A stretch of 64,000 nucleotides of DNA from the NCBI RefSeq assembly GCF_002775205.1, contig NC_036455.1:2766501-2830500 (forward strand), read 5' to 3'. How positions within the stretch are numbered: position 1 is the stretch's first letter; every line of letters begins with the position of its first letter. The notes under the pieces were generated by a model. That model had not been told where the DNA came from, did not search any database, and was given only the letters and a program-made list of their open reading frames with translations. This document shows, piece by piece, positions 1 through 11,941 of the stretch. The DNA comes from Xiphophorus maculatus (lineage: Eukaryota; Chordata; Actinopteri; Cyprinodontiformes; Poeciliidae). The translations under genes and the position numbers were made by a program.

Positions 1-697
1 AAGAAACCCAGCAGACTGCATAGAGTCACTGACTTGCGAGCAGTTTTCACTGGTAAACAGCTGTTTTATTGTACCGGTAATTAAAATTAAACATCACAAC
101 TGGAGGCAGCAGGGATAATAAAGTAAAAGATATGCACCCTTAATGATATGTAAGTCACTTTCAGAGGTTTTGTTTGTTTAGTTGAGCTCATATTTTGTGC
201 TTTTCAGTTGCTAATTGAAGATACTGCAATGCATACGGTTTCTTTCTTAGCCTTTATCTAAAGTGGCCCATTCTATAATGCCTGCTATTTTTAAATTATA
301 TACTAGCTTTGAAGTTGAACACTGTACATATGAGGCATAAAACTTCCAAAATTATGTGTGTTGGTTGTTTTGTATTATGTCTATGTGATGCTAAAATAAT
401 AAACAGTATAGTGTTAACTGGGAATATAAAAGTCATAGAATATTCAGCAAAATAATTACACAGATTTACAAAATTAGGAGTGATGATGTATGAACATTTA
501 AATATAAAAATACTTGTGGAATTCAGATATTGGTTTAAAGTTACATTTTAGACTCTTTATTTTTACATTTTTATGCTTAAAGTCGCCCAGTAAACCCGGA
601 AACACTATAACTTTGGTTTTTGTAATCACATAAACACAGACGTAATGATCAGCACATTTCTGTTTACAGCTGGTTTATGAGCTGCTAAACAGAGATG
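1..697. other. AT-rich non-coding, probably gpr20 intron or 3' region
   Basis: I see no TM5-TM7 code on either strand and no clear repeat. If gpr20 is intact, this is intronic sequence between its TM4 exon and an exon beyond the window. Confidence 0.5.
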
Positions 698-1065
698 TAC
701 AACTCTGGAAAATAATTAAGAGACCACTAAAAAAATTATCAGTATCTGTGATTTTACTCTTTATAGGTATATGTTTGAGTAAAATGAACATTCTTCTTTT
801 ATTCTATAAACTACTGACAACGTGTCTTTGAAATACCAAGAAAAAAATTTGTATTTATTTGCAGAAAATGAGAAATGGTCAAAATAACAAAAAAGATTCA
901 GTGCTTTCAGACCTCAGATAATGCAAAGAAAACAAGTTGATATTCATTTAGAAACAACAATACTAATGTTTTAACTCAGGAAGAGTTCAGAAACCAATAT
1001 TTGGTGGAATAACCAGGAGGTTTTCAGTTCAGTGCAGTGGGCTCTTAATTTTTCCAGAGCTGTAG
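698..1065. mobile_element. Tc1/mariner-derived MITE, complete copy
   Basis: It begins TA-CAACTCTGGAAAA and ends TTTTTCCAGAGCTG-TA: imperfect terminal inverted repeats flanked by TA dinucleotides, as expected for Tc1/mariner. The inside continues as AATTAAGAGACCACT on the left, mirrored by GGGCTCTTAATT on the right. A second, inverted copy lies at 45625-46288. It has no coding capacity and lies downstream of the visible gpr20 exons, probably in a gpr20 intron. Confidence 0.8.
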
Positions 1066-1183
1066 ATAAGATCTGCATCATGATATCTGTCAGGTGTTCA
1101 ACTTAAATATTCGTCAACTTTGGAAATGACGACTTATGATGCTCTGTTTTTAGTGTCTCTGACTGCGAAGTGTGAAGCTTCAC

Positions 1184-2026
1184 CTGGAAAGAGTAGGTCA
1201 CCACAACTGCTATGAACCAGACGCCGGCGCTGACGCACTTGGCTGCTCCGGTTGTCCTCCATCGATGCAGAGTGCTGGCGGCGTGGACGACAGCGAGGTA
1301 TCGGTCCACGCAGATACTGAGAAGATCAGCATCACATTTCATTAGTTTAACTCCCATCTATTTACTCCGAAAGGTTAAATAGATGGTGCATGTTGTTTGA
1401 CTCTGATTGTAGAGAACATTTTGCTTTCAGTTTTAGTAAAGTCCCCTTACCTGGTGAGAAACAGGATGCTGCAGTACATGTTGACAAAGTAGCTGAAGGT
1501 GTGGACGTAAGAGCAGGCCACGCAGCTGCCGCCGCTGTGGTACAGGGCGATGCGGGCGGGCAGCGACAGCGCCACCAGCAGGTCAGCGACTGCCAGGTTT
1601 ATGGTGTAAACCACAGAGGCCGAGGAGCGAGTGGAGGTCCGGCAGAAAACAAACAGAGCCAGACTGTTGAGGACGACACCAACCACCAGCATCGCACAGT
1701 TGCAAACCTGCAGCAAGGAGGGAAAGACGCGGCTCGGGTTTAAATGTTTGCATCCGGTTTATTTCTGAATGTTTCTGAATGACTGGGGGGGGGGAAAAAT
1801 CATAGATGATTGATGACAGCCTCATTTATCACCTCACCATCAGAAAGACCCAGACAGAGTAGAATTCATACTGGTACAGCTGCAAATCCAGGTGTGTTAA
1901 CTTGTGCAGGTACAGCGCCCCCCACTGCGGATCCCAGGGGCTGCAGTTAGTTTGGGACGAGGTGAGGAGCAGCTGAGGGGCCTCGTTGCTCCTGGAGGAG
2001 CTGATGTTGGCGAGGAGGAGCTCCAT
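1184..2026 (-). CDS. gpr20: Orphan class-A GPCR, GPR20-like (partial; TM5-TM7 exon off the left edge)
   Basis: Rhodopsin-family receptor expected at the plasma membrane. Three coding exons read leftward: 2026-1838, 1707-1451 and 1316-1184, with donors GTGAGG, GTAAGG and GTGAAG and acceptors CTGCAG and TTCTCAG. Joined, they give 193 residues in one frame. The chosen start, MELLLANISS, gives an extracellular tail with two N-glycosylation sequons (NIS, NCS). An upstream in-frame Met exists but adds a hydrophobic stretch. Visible motifs are TM1 GVVLNSLAL, TM2 NLAVADLL, the TM3 Cys in CVACSYV, CSILFLTSICVDRYLAVV at the TM3/DRY boundary and TM4 Trp in GVWFIAVVV. The run VYTINLxVxDLLVxLSLP...NMxCSILFLTxICVDRYLA is what I recall of human GPR20. 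After the third donor the frame hits a stop, and no TM5-TM7 code is seen down to base 1, so the last exon is probably outside. GPR35/P2Y-type relatives are the alternative. Confidence 0.8.
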
Positions 2027-2789
2027 CGGCACGAAAAAAATCAACAACTGAGAGAAGAGGAGGACAGAAATGACGAACATGTAGCGCTGCTGTTGAATAA
2101 AAGCAGAGATGAATAACAACTTTTCTCAAATGGGCTAATTTTTGCATGCAAAAAATTACAGATAAATGAGTTCTTTGTGTCATTTTTATGTTTTATGGTT
2201 CTTACGGAAATTTCTAATGTTGCCATTTCCAAACCTCTGTGTTGGAAGCAGATTTAAACTGTCCTCTTTAAATTAATAAAGACTTCTTCAACTGGTTTAT
2301 TGCCCTGAAACACAGAGACTCAATTTAGACCAGACCAGACATTAGAACCCCTCGTCTTATAAACATCACCCTCTCACACTGGAGAGAGGATGAAATCCAT
2401 CTTCCTCTGCTCTCCGAAAGAACGAGACACTTTTGACAAAGTGAATTGTGCGACCTGAACTACTCTCGCTTTAAACAAAACATACTGGGTTAAATTTAAC
2501 CGAGCCAGACCTTGTGTTTAACACATTTCTGATCCTCACAGGCTTAAACCCCTCTCCGCACAAAACAGACTTGTTCTCTTTGCAAAAAGTATGATGAATG
2601 GAGCACGTCTGGTTTAAAAGACAGGAAGCTCTAAAATCTTCCACTTATGAGAAAGATCCAAATATTAACAAAATGTTGCAAGTTAAACTCAGCGGTTTAT
2701 CTTCATATTAAAATTTAGAATGTGTTGATCGTGCAATCAGCATCATAAAGACCAAGTAATGCAGCAGACAGGTGAGGAAGAAAGTTTTG

Positions 2790-3110
2790 AGGATGATATC
2801 ATTATCATTATTATTATTAACCATTATTTCACCAGGAAACTTCCCTTTGCAAGAGAATCCTAGCCAAGATTGGCAGCCGCACACAGTTTACAGAACATTC
2901 ACAGCAAAACAGAAAAAGTTAACACAATCATAAATAAATTAGTTACAAGATTTCTCGATTAAAACATTTACAGTCCAAATAAGGGAAAGTTAGGCTATAA
3001 AACATCATCCCAAGCTTTGAACATCTCACAGAGCGCCGTTCAGTCCAACATCTGAAACTGGAAAGAGCTGGGAAGAATAGTTTTTCTCTCCACAGACCTG
3101 TTTTTCTATT
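2790..3110 (-). mobile_element. LINE 3'-end fragment (minus orientation)
   Basis: Starts with an ATT-rich tail, then ATTTCACCAGGAAACTTCCC and a pattern of AAGAGAATCCTAGCCAAGAT. On the minus strand this reads as the common fish tail in which a CCTGGTTAAATAAA-type end follows an AAGAGAT block. The adjoining sequence to about 3110 fits the same repeat. The upstream boundary is not clear. Confidence 0.5.
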
Positions 3111-4868
3111 GACAAGTGGCAAGAAGAAAGTCATCATTACAGAAAGATCTTTTTTTTTAAAAAGTAGAGCATCTGGACTCAACTAACAGAATACCTCCAT
3201 AACTAACAGAATAACGTATCAATATGCTATTTAATTTAATCCTAAAGCAGGAATGGATTTGTAAAGATTGTTGCATGATCAAATATGAACAAACACAACA
3301 ACAAAAAACCCCTTCCTTTATTAAAACACATTTCTATCATTAAGGTACAGAGGCAACGTTTTAATCTTTTGCAAATTAAAATGATAATAAAAAAACGAAA
3401 GGAATTAGGAAAGGTTTGAAAAAACAAACATCACGTAGTGATCAAAGTATATCATTTCTCAAACATACCTTCAGTGCAGCTGCAGGGAGACAAAAGTCCT
3501 CAAACATCGGCTTCCTCCCACCTTTCTAATCTTCTTCATGTCGTTCTTTTTTTCTTATTATTTTCGTCGAGGCAACAGGAAGAATTCAGAGACACGAAGA
3601 TCTGGGTTGTAGAATTTATCCAACTGCGACTTCCTCCTTTTTCCAGCCAAGTACGCCAATCCTCCTCTTGACCCATTTACCTCAGTTTATATTCTCCTCA
3701 CCAGGACTTTCTGTCCATGTTTCTCCTTAAGCCAGTCTTTTTCAGCTCACTGTCATCATGAGCTCACTCACTCTTTATAATTCATTTTGTGAATACCTGA
3801 AACAGTGATGTGAAAAAGACTGAAGTAGGGATGAAGGGATAAAATATGGAAGTTTGTCAAAACTTTTATGAAACTGAAGGGAAAAGAAGGAAGTGGGGGA
3901 ATGTTTCGTTCACTGATGAGGTGGGAATAACCTGAAATCAAAGCTGATGGAGTGAAAGTGAAGACAGAAAATGAGCTAACTGTACGTCTGAAAAATTTTA
4001 AATAAAACAGCATGGAAAACAAAATGGCACCAGCAGCTGTGGTTCTTGCCTGAATGGCGCTCTGTACGTGTCTCTAAGGTGACAACAGATTTAATTTGCT
4101 TTTCTAAGAAAAATAAATTTCTCCATAGGTTTCACAAACCTAAACCAAACTGCTTATGGGGCGTAAAGAGTGTCAGATGACAATAAATAACTTATGTAAT
4201 AATTATTTAAGTGTGCCATTAATTAATTACAACTCTTTACTGTCCATAGATCTGCTTCTTTTGATCTGTGTTTAAATAATATGCTTATTCATAAGTTGCT
4301 TATTTAATAATGTACAATAAAGTTTTGTAAAATAGATTTTTCTTTATCTTTGATTTTTTTTGTTGCAAATAGAAGTCAACAGATCTTAATTAAATGTTCA
4401 ACTTGGATTTAATTTAAATGTAAATCATGAACTTCTTGTCGTCTCGATGTTTCTGAACTAAACAAACTTTATTTACTGGTCAGAATCCAGAACTGTGCAG
4501 ATCATTACCGACTTCAACTGTGATCTCTACAGAAACAGAGACGCTCGGCCTTCAGCAAAACCACAAGTCAGGTCCACTTTTCTGTCATAAAAACATCTAG
4601 TTTCAACCATATCTGTTATCTTTCAAGTCTCTTATTTAACTATGAACCATTTACTTAAAAAAGTTGTAAAATTACAAAATAAAAATAGAATTTTCCTCCA
4701 CTTTTTAATTTTCTTTCATGTGTTTTGAAAAGAAAATCAACTTAAAATAGCAATAAAGTTGAACTAATTGTGTGCAGTGGTAGAATAAAACAACATAGTG
4801 ATCAAATTGTGTATTAACATGCAAGACAACAGTTCAGGATGGCTACACCCCCTAAGAACTTTCTGTCA

Positions 4869-4942
4869 GCCATGACGCTGTTACCCTGATGCCACAGCGT
4901 CATGGCAGCACAGGTCTTCCCATACATGGAGGGGAAGACCTG
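4869..4942. repeat. Two adjacent perfect hairpins
   Basis: First hairpin: GCCATGACGCTGT (4869-4881) pairs perfectly with 4894-4906, with a 12-base loop. Second: CAGGTCTTCCC (4911-4921) pairs with 4932-4942, with a 10-base loop. Only four bases separate them. They could be internal parts of a decayed DNA transposon. Confidence 0.75.
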
Positions 4943-5099
4943 AACAATACAGAATATAAGCAAGCAAAAATCTTATTTATTATATTTTTATACCATCATA
5001 AGCCACAAATAGTGCTAAAATGTACATTTTCTGTGTGTAACTAATGTGACATGTTTTCTACATTATACTAAAACAATAACTATGGTTGGGTTTAATTCT

Positions 5100-5139
5100 C
5101 TTTCATGCTCAGTCTTTAGTGTGAGACTGAGCATGAAAG
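5100..5139. repeat. Perfect 16-bp stem hairpin
   Basis: CTTTCATGCTCAGTCT (5100-5115) is the exact reverse complement of 5124-5139, with an 8-base loop. It lies about 160 bases after the twin hairpins. Confidence 0.8.
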
Positions 5140-6025
5140 TAACGCATTACTGACATCACAGGTTTTAAAGAATATATCTTTAATGATACCGTTTGAATTG
5201 CTAATGATCAAACTTAGTCTGGAGAAAAATAGTAAAATGGGGCTATAATTTTGTGCTGGTCAAGCAGTTTGAATTCACTTTCTTCAAAACAAATCGGGGA
5301 CATGTGATCAATGTTATGCTGCCAGTGGCTTTGCAAAAACCTCAGTGAATTCTTGATAGACTTGTTTTAAATATGTTCAAATATTTGAGAGCTCTGCCAG
5401 ATGTTTAAGGTGTTGCAGACAGAGAGGAAGGATGTCCCACTTGGCACTTCAGTGAAATTTAGGAGGTTGAACTAAGAGCTGTGTTTAAGATATCTATTTA
5501 TAGAGATGGCCCGGTTAAAGTGCATTTGGAAATGAATGTCAGCAATTTTGCTCATTTGTAAGTTTGTCAAGTAGGATGAATGCATTTTTATTTTTCAATA
5601 TTTTTCTTTAAAAAATTACAAAGAAAAGTCTCTGGAAAGACAAAAGTGAACAAAAGAAAAACAGAGCAGTCAAACTACTGCTGCAAGAGACCTGACAAAC
5701 ACCAGAAAAAAAGCTGTGCAGAATCCACCTGTCATTTCAAAATATGGACTGAAAACTCTACTGTTTTCTGAAGCTTTCCCAGAAAGGTGAAAGTTTATTT
5801 TATTACTTTCACCTTAATTAGGATTTTAATTAGCATTTTAAGTTTTTTTTCTGTAATTCTTAATTTACAAAATTCTTTACTTTATTTCCTCCATAAAGCA
5901 CTTAAACTAACGTTATGCATAAATTGTATTCATTTGTTTATCTATATATTTTTTTCTTTTCAATTCTTTATTTCCGGTATAAAAAATGTCCTCCTGCCTT
6001 GATTTTAAAACAAACTTGCCTTCAC

Positions 6026-6330
6026 AATATGGCGGACACGCTGACGTATCGTTTCTACCCAGACTGCAACTCAAGCGCTTCTATGGTTACTATGACGACT
6101 TGGTTACTGTGTCAACATTTCAAACTCCGTTTAAACACGATAAAGAAATGTTCCCTAGCAGCACCAAAACAATTTTAAAAAGCGGACCTTTGTTGTCTTA
6201 CACTTCTCTTTTGGGATATGCGTATTTTATCGAATCAATGCCTTTACGAGTGTAATTTTACGTTACACCGATATTTGTTTAATCTGAGAGCGGAACAGCT
6301 TAGTTCACATTGTACTGGGGACCGGAAGCA
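6026..6330 (+). promoter_or_regulatory. Candidate cfap20 core promoter: YY1-like, X-box-like and ETS-like sites
   Basis: Upstream of the cfap20 ATG at 6383 are AATATGGCGG at 6026-6035 (YY1-like), GTTACTATGACGAC at 6086-6099 (10 of 14 positions of the RFX X-box palindrome) and ACCGGAAGCA at 6321-6330 (ETS-like). No TATA box is evident near the expected start. This fits a TATA-less housekeeping/ciliary promoter. The transcription start is not determined. Confidence 0.4.
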
Positions 6331-6382
6331 AAGCTGGTAAACAAAGTCGTCGCTGGAAACGGGTGCGTTAACGGCGTAGAAA

Positions 6383-9322
6383 ATGTTCAAGAACACCTTT
6401 CAAAGCGGGTTTTTATCTATATTGTACAGCATCGGAAGCAAACCGCTTCAAATATGGGACAAAAAAGTAAGTATTAATCTGGATGTGTGAGCTTATTCCA
6501 AGGTAGCATGATCTGCTAAGTAGTGCTAAAGCTACCTGGCATCATGTGCCACTTTTATTAAGTTGTCGATTTGTTTTAGATAGCTCTTTTGTCCTGACGT
6601 AATAATTTCAATACCTTTAAACAGCGACCGTTTTGGTGCGGAAGTTTTTTGCTAGTAGCTTGGTTACATTAGTTATTCCTGAACTCTTAACCAGGCATTG
6701 CAATAATTAAAACAGTAGTGACTGGGGACGTTTGATGAAAATCTGAATCCAAAACTTGGACAACATTTGTTTATCTGATGTAAGTGTCTGTTTTTAGTTA
6801 GGAACTACACCCTCCTTCAGTTTAAGGTTTTTTTTTTTTTTTTTTTTAAGTAGAACGACATAAGATAATGATTTGATCTCAGAAATCTTAAAAAATCTTC
6901 CCTCCTTTATATAAAAACATACATGGTCAGATGTCGCACTGTCATAATTAACCATTAAAACAAAACAGCAATGATGTTCAGCTGGATTGCGATGCGTTGC
7001 TATGGAGACGGTCATATACAAAAACACTTTAGTTTCTCAACCAGGGGCGTTCATGTTTTGCTTCATTCATGCTGTGTTTGACAAATGATGTCAGTGTGGA
7101 GTTTTTATAGGGTTGTGTACATGTTGTGATAGATATAAATAATTTTAGAACAGATTTAGATCAGATAATACATTTTTATTGTGCCCTTGTTAGAACAGAA
7201 CATTTCTTTGAAGTCCCACCAGTTGATTCAGATTTTTATTTTTAATTCTCACTCTGCCTATGTCACCAAAGGCAGAGAAAAAGCGGAAGGTTTTCAGGCA
7301 GAGGTAGATGTTTGTGTGTCCCTGTGTTAATAAAATAATCATAACATAAACTTAAAAGTGTACATCAAAGTGCTCTTAGTTGATTTATTTAGATCAAAAG
7401 TGGTGAGAGTGTCTTGTTTGATGCATTTATTGAACAGAGAAAATGAAAATTCATTTTCATTTTGGGCAATATCAAAAATCTGAATGTTCTTAAAGGGCTA
7501 ATTGTGCCAGAATATATTGGCTAAACCAATTAAACTGTTAAAATATCAATAAATAGCTGTTCCTCCAGGATTTTGTGATTCTTTTGGCAGCAGTCACTTA
7601 AGCTCAGTGTTTTTGACCAATTTTCAGAAAATTTGCAGTAAAGTCAGAAAGAAATGTGGAGATTTGTTGATTTTGTGTAAATTTAGCAGATTTGTGAAAA
7701 AACTGGAAGGACTTATTGATGTAATTTGGAGTCCAGAGGGCCACATGAAAAGCTACGGTGGGTCAGATTTGGCCCCTGGGCCTTGAGTAGAATAGGAGAA
7801 ATACAGGTTTTTCAAGTTTAGCCTGTAGATAATTGATAAGAGCCCATTTAGCCCGCCGTCTAAGTGCAGCACCGTTTCTAAAATCCCAGGATTGAAAGAG
7901 GGTGTGCTTTCTTTTTCCCTGACTGTTTTTCTGTTTTTGCTGCATGAAATCTTTCAGTAGCAACTCTGAAAATAGGTGGCTGTTTCAAAATGATCAGAAC
8001 AGTAATGAAGTAATTTTGATTCCAAACTAAATAATAGGTTTACTTGTCAGTTTTTCCACCAGCTGTCACTTAGTTTTTTATATTCATCGTATAACATTTA
8101 ACTGATTATTAAAATAAAGTATAAGACTCAATATCAAGTGTAAGTTCAATTTAAACTTTTGTTTCCCACTTCACAAAGCTTCAGTAGGCTCCGGAATTAC
8201 ACCAAAAAGTGATTTAGCGATAAAACAGTCCACAGAAAGCAAGAGTTCAACCTGCTTCTTTGTGTCGTCAGGTGAGAAACGGTCACATCAAAAGAGTCGC
8301 TGACAATGACATCCATTCAAACGTGCTGGAGATTGAGGGAACAAACGTCAGGTGAGTTTGTTTAAATGCTTTTCCAGTGCTTTTGGAGTTTGGTGTTCTT
8401 AAACCAAACTCCAGGTGTCTGAATGTGGGATCTGTTCCCACAGTCCAAAATTTAAATGGAGATTCTGAACTACCCTGAGGTGTCAGTGTTTACCTCAATG
8501 GTTGATGTTCTGAATGTCAACGTTGCGCTAAAAATGTTGAAAAATCTAGAATATAGCAGAAGTTACGTGTTTGTTTTAATATCTGTGCTGATCTCTATGC
8601 AGCACCACCTACATAACATGTCCTGCTGATCCCAAGAACACGCTCGGGATCAAGCTTCCCTTTTTGGTGATGATTATTAAGAACCTGAGGAAATACTTCA
8701 CTTTTGAAGTCCAGGTACAGATTCAGAGGTCCTCCAAGTGCTGCTGCTGACATCCGGCGGCGGCTGAGATTCACGGCCTCTTGTCTTTTCACATCCTCTC
8801 AGGTGCTGGACGATAAAAACGTCAGGCGACGGTTTCGGGCGAGCAACTATCAGAGCACAACGCGGGTGAAGCCGTTCATCTGCACCATGCCGATGAGGCT
8901 GGACGACGGCTGGAACCAGATTCAGTTCAACCTGTCGGACTTCACCAGGAGAGCATACGGGACCAATTACACAGAGACGCTGCGCGTACAGGCGAGCACG
9001 CCGCCGTCTGCTGGCACTTTACGCTTTATCGTTGCTTTTCTTGCTCTGGCTGACATTCGACTCCTTCTCTTCTCAGATTCATGCAAACTGTCGCATCAGG
9101 AGGGTTTATTTTTCAGACAGACTCTACTCTGAGGACGAGCTCCCTGCAGAGTTTAAACTCTATCTGCCTGTCCAGAACCAGAAGGCCAAGGTGAGCACAC
9201 ACCTCTAGAGGACTGATTAGTCACTAAATTCATTTTTCATTCGTTTAAATAACGTTTGAAGGAGTTTTTCTTTATCTGGATGTTTCTTTAAAGCACTTTT
9301 TGTCCTTCTGTTTCAGCAATAA
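6383..9322 (+). CDS. cfap20: Cilia- and flagella-associated protein 20
   Basis: Small conserved protein of ciliary doublet microtubules (inner junction) and centrioles. Six coding exons: 6383-6466, 8272-8351, 8603-8714, 8803-8991, 9077-9190 and 9317-9322. The product is 194 aa against 193 in human, nearly collinear throughout: it starts [18 protein letters not shown] and contains [47 protein letters not shown] and [16 protein letters not shown]. Exon 6 contributes only the last Gln and the stop codon. Four introns have GT-AG ends. The fourth (8992-9076) must begin with GC, because the GTA before it encodes the Val of the conserved LRVQ/IHANC junction. A likely poly(A) signal ATTAAA lies at 9417-9422, about 95 nt after the stop. 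The gene runs divergently from gpr20 and converges on dgat1. Reading through intron 4 gives an early stop, so splicing is required. Confidence 0.97.
6996..7009 (+). promoter_or_regulatory. RFX X-box-like motif in cfap20 intron 1
   Basis: GTTGCTATGGAGAC matches 11 of 14 positions of the X-box consensus GTTGCCATGGCAAC, including both half-site cores GTTGC and GAC. RFX factors bind such sites and drive ciliary genes. This is a stronger match than the one upstream of the start. Its function is inferred from the motif and the host gene. Confidence 0.4.
7724..7785. mobile_element. hAT-like terminal relic in cfap20 intron 1
   Basis: The block GGGCCACATGAAAAGC...GGTCAGATTTGGCCCCTGGGCC resembles the end of common fish hAT elements (GGGCCAGATTTGGCCCCCGGGCC pattern). 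Only one end is recognisable. Confidence 0.35.
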
Positions 9323-9416
9323 AACCTGCTGCAGCTGTTGGAGGGGAGATTTATTTCGTCTGGATGTATTTGGGAACACGGTGTGTGCCGAGTGCTCTGT
9401 TGTGATCCTGTCTGTA

Positions 9417-9422
9417 TTAAAG
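9417..9422 (+). terminator. Probable cfap20 polyadenylation signal (ATTAAA)
   Basis: First canonical-type hexamer after the cfap20 stop (9322), followed by a T-rich stretch. The predicted 3' UTR is short, about 100-120 nt. Confidence 0.5.
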
Positions 9423-9439
9423 CTTTTTATGCAGCTATT

Positions 9440-11474
9440 TGTTTTAGTTGGTGTCTTTCTGCGTATTTTTCTTTTTAGGTATTGATTAGCACAACAGTAA
9501 TAATGCTTAAAAAGCTGATACAGGCGGATATTGAGCAACAACTACTGGTTTATGTTGGAAGGGAAGTGGCTCAATTGATCTTAAAGTGTTTTGTGTGCGA
9601 TTACTAAAAGATTTATGAACATTTATGAAGTTTTTAACATTTCAATAACATGTGTATAATGGTTGGCACATAAGTCATACATTTATTAAATTCCTAAATG
9701 ATTGCAAATAATATACCTTTTAATTATTCTTTTACTTTCTGAACAAGTGATAAATATGGTGTTCTTATGGTTTAAATTTAAAACGTTTATTAAAACACAA
9801 ATGCATGTCTATAATATCTATACATTATTCATATATTATATGTGGGAATTCTTATAAAATCTAAACCATTTAATGTTGAAATCAATGTAATTTATTCAAG
9901 TTTCACCAATGCACAACAGTTTAGCAAATTTAAATGTATAAATTATATAAAGTACTGTTCATTCAAATGTTATTTAAATAAATATGTCCATTACTCTTAG
10001 TCCTTAAAAATGTTTCAGCAACTATAAAATTGAAAAAAAATATAAAAAATAGGGATTTTATAATAAACTCCACCTTCAAATAATTATTTCCACTTTTAAA
10101 TATTTTGATATTTGGCAGATTGTTTTTTTTCCTAAAGCACAATCTGCTTGTTGCTGTTAATATTAGTTTAAAAACTTTTTTTAAAAAAAAGAAACTCGAG
10201 AGCAGATGGAAACCATCTTTAATCAGACATCAGAAAGATTTTTCCACTGAAAGATAAGAAAACAATTTACAAAACAGTTGTTTTACCTCGACTTCTTAAC
10301 ACGGTACAAACAAATCTGTTAAGAAATTCATTCAGTTTACAAGTTGTATCCAATAATTCAGTCAATATAAACTCAAAATTCCTCAACTAAAATTACCTCG
10401 TATGTTTTAGTCAAACCAAACGACCGTAAACTTTGCCATCTGTGCCTCTGGAAAGATTCTGTTTTTAATTTACTTTGCTGCCAACATTTAGTCAGATTTG
10501 GCACAAGTGGATCAAAGCGAGTCAGGATATTATTGAAATACTCCTAAAACAGGATTATTGTATTACAATTAAATTCAAATCTTGTTTTCCAAATAAGTTA
10601 CAAAAAAACAACAACACTGTTTAAATTACAGCTCCAGAAAGTTTTGGCATAACTTATAATTTAAATATTCACTTATAGCAGGCACTTGTTTCTGATAGAG
10701 AAATCTAGTAGTTTCTTTTTTCTGAAAGTAGGTGGGAAACACAAATGTAAAATTATACTTTAATTTGCTGCAAAATATTTGCAGGCAACAGTGTCAGGCT
10801 GTGAAGGCAATTAGATCAAATACTGTAAGAACTCTTCTACTTTTATCATAATATTAGGAAACTTCAGCATGTCAGAATACAACTTAAACTAACAATTTTT
10901 CTAAAGTAATAATTATACAACTTAAGACGGTACATTCATAGTAATCTATTGCTTTTTTCCCCCAAATAGCATGCATCTCTCTAAAGTGCAAAAAATGTCA
11001 TTGGTTTAAATTATAGAAACAAGAAAAAAAATGTCACTGCAGCAAAATATAACAGAACATTTTTTAAAGCATGAAATCATTTGACAGTTAAAATGTTGTG
11101 CAGACCAAACAGATGAATCAGTTCACTATGCAGAGTCATGATTGGTTAAATTACTCCACATTATTGTCCTTGGTCCATTCAGTTCTTCTGGGAAGGGATG
11201 CCTGCTTCCTTATAAATCAGTATAAATATAATTTTAACAATAATAATAATATATAATACTGTATTGCACAAATAAGATTAACATTATTGTAATTAAAGGT
11301 AAATTGTGGTTAACTTCAAAACCGGGACACCTGAATTTTTAAGCCTTACTTTCCAGAGTGAAAAAAAACAAAAAAAAGACACAGAGTGACTTCTTAGCCA
11401 CTTACACAGAAGCAAATCTCATTTAAAAGAGGCAAGATTCACTTCTGGATGCGTTTGCCTGGCAGTGGTTCATA
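9440..11474. other. cfap20-dgat1 convergent intergenic region
   Basis: Very AT-rich spacer between the two 3' ends. I see no exon, tRNA or clear transposon. Part of it may be an extended dgat1 3' UTR. Confidence 0.5.
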
Positions 11475-11480
11475 TTTATT
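11475..11480 (-). terminator. Candidate dgat1 polyadenylation signal (AATAAA, minus strand)
   Basis: The plus strand reads TTTATT about 460 bases beyond the dgat1 stop at 11942. It is a canonical hexamer in AT-rich sequence. Other sites further left cannot be excluded, so the 3' UTR length is uncertain. Confidence 0.35.
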
Positions 11481-11941
11481 GCACCTGACAAGTGTACGTT
11501 TTCAAGCGGAGCGCCATCCTTTCAAAATGCTGAAGTGCTTTTTAAGTCTAGAAAATATGGATTTCAACAAAGAGGCTCACTAAATGCATCTTTAGTGGAG
11601 CTTACAAAATCTGAAGCAAATATCCCGCTTCAAACAAAACACAAAACAAAAAAGGAAAAAAAAACAGGGAATCCCTTTCATTGACATTCATCAAAGAGGT
11701 GATTCAGTTTGAGTCCAGGATCAAATCATAAAAGATGAAATGAACAGATGGTGGCGCTGCATCTGGAGGTTTAGTTTGATTAGAAGTTGACAAAAGGTGA
11801 AAGTTCCTGTCATATAAATATCCTACATTGTTTCCCAACATGTTGTGGTCCTGTCCCCTCAAAGTGCAAAAATTAAAGCAGGAGAGTCGCTCGCTTTACA
11901 TTTTCCTTTCGGCTCATCTCAATTTTTTCCCCCCCCCTGGG

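Larger units (their letters stand above)
2027..6025. other. gpr20-cfap20 intergenic region
   Basis: Divergent intergenic region. Apart from the LINE fragment at 2790-3110 and the hairpins at 4869-5139, it is AT-rich sequence without a supported exon. Short open frames here lack splice context and recognisable protein similarity. Non-coding 5' exons of gpr20 could lie here unseen. Confidence 0.5.

Noticed and set aside
1103..1183. Continuation of the GPCR frame past TM4 to a stop
   Set aside because: A GTGAAG donor follows VTYSFQ and the residues after it do not resemble ECL2/TM5.
4869..4942. Twin hairpins as a microRNA cluster
   Set aside because: Stems of 11-13 bp are too short for a microRNA precursor.
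8704..9132. 142-residue open frame through cfap20 exon 4
   Set aside because: It reads intron 3 and intron 4 as coding; the conserved protein requires splicing at 8803, 8991 and 9077.
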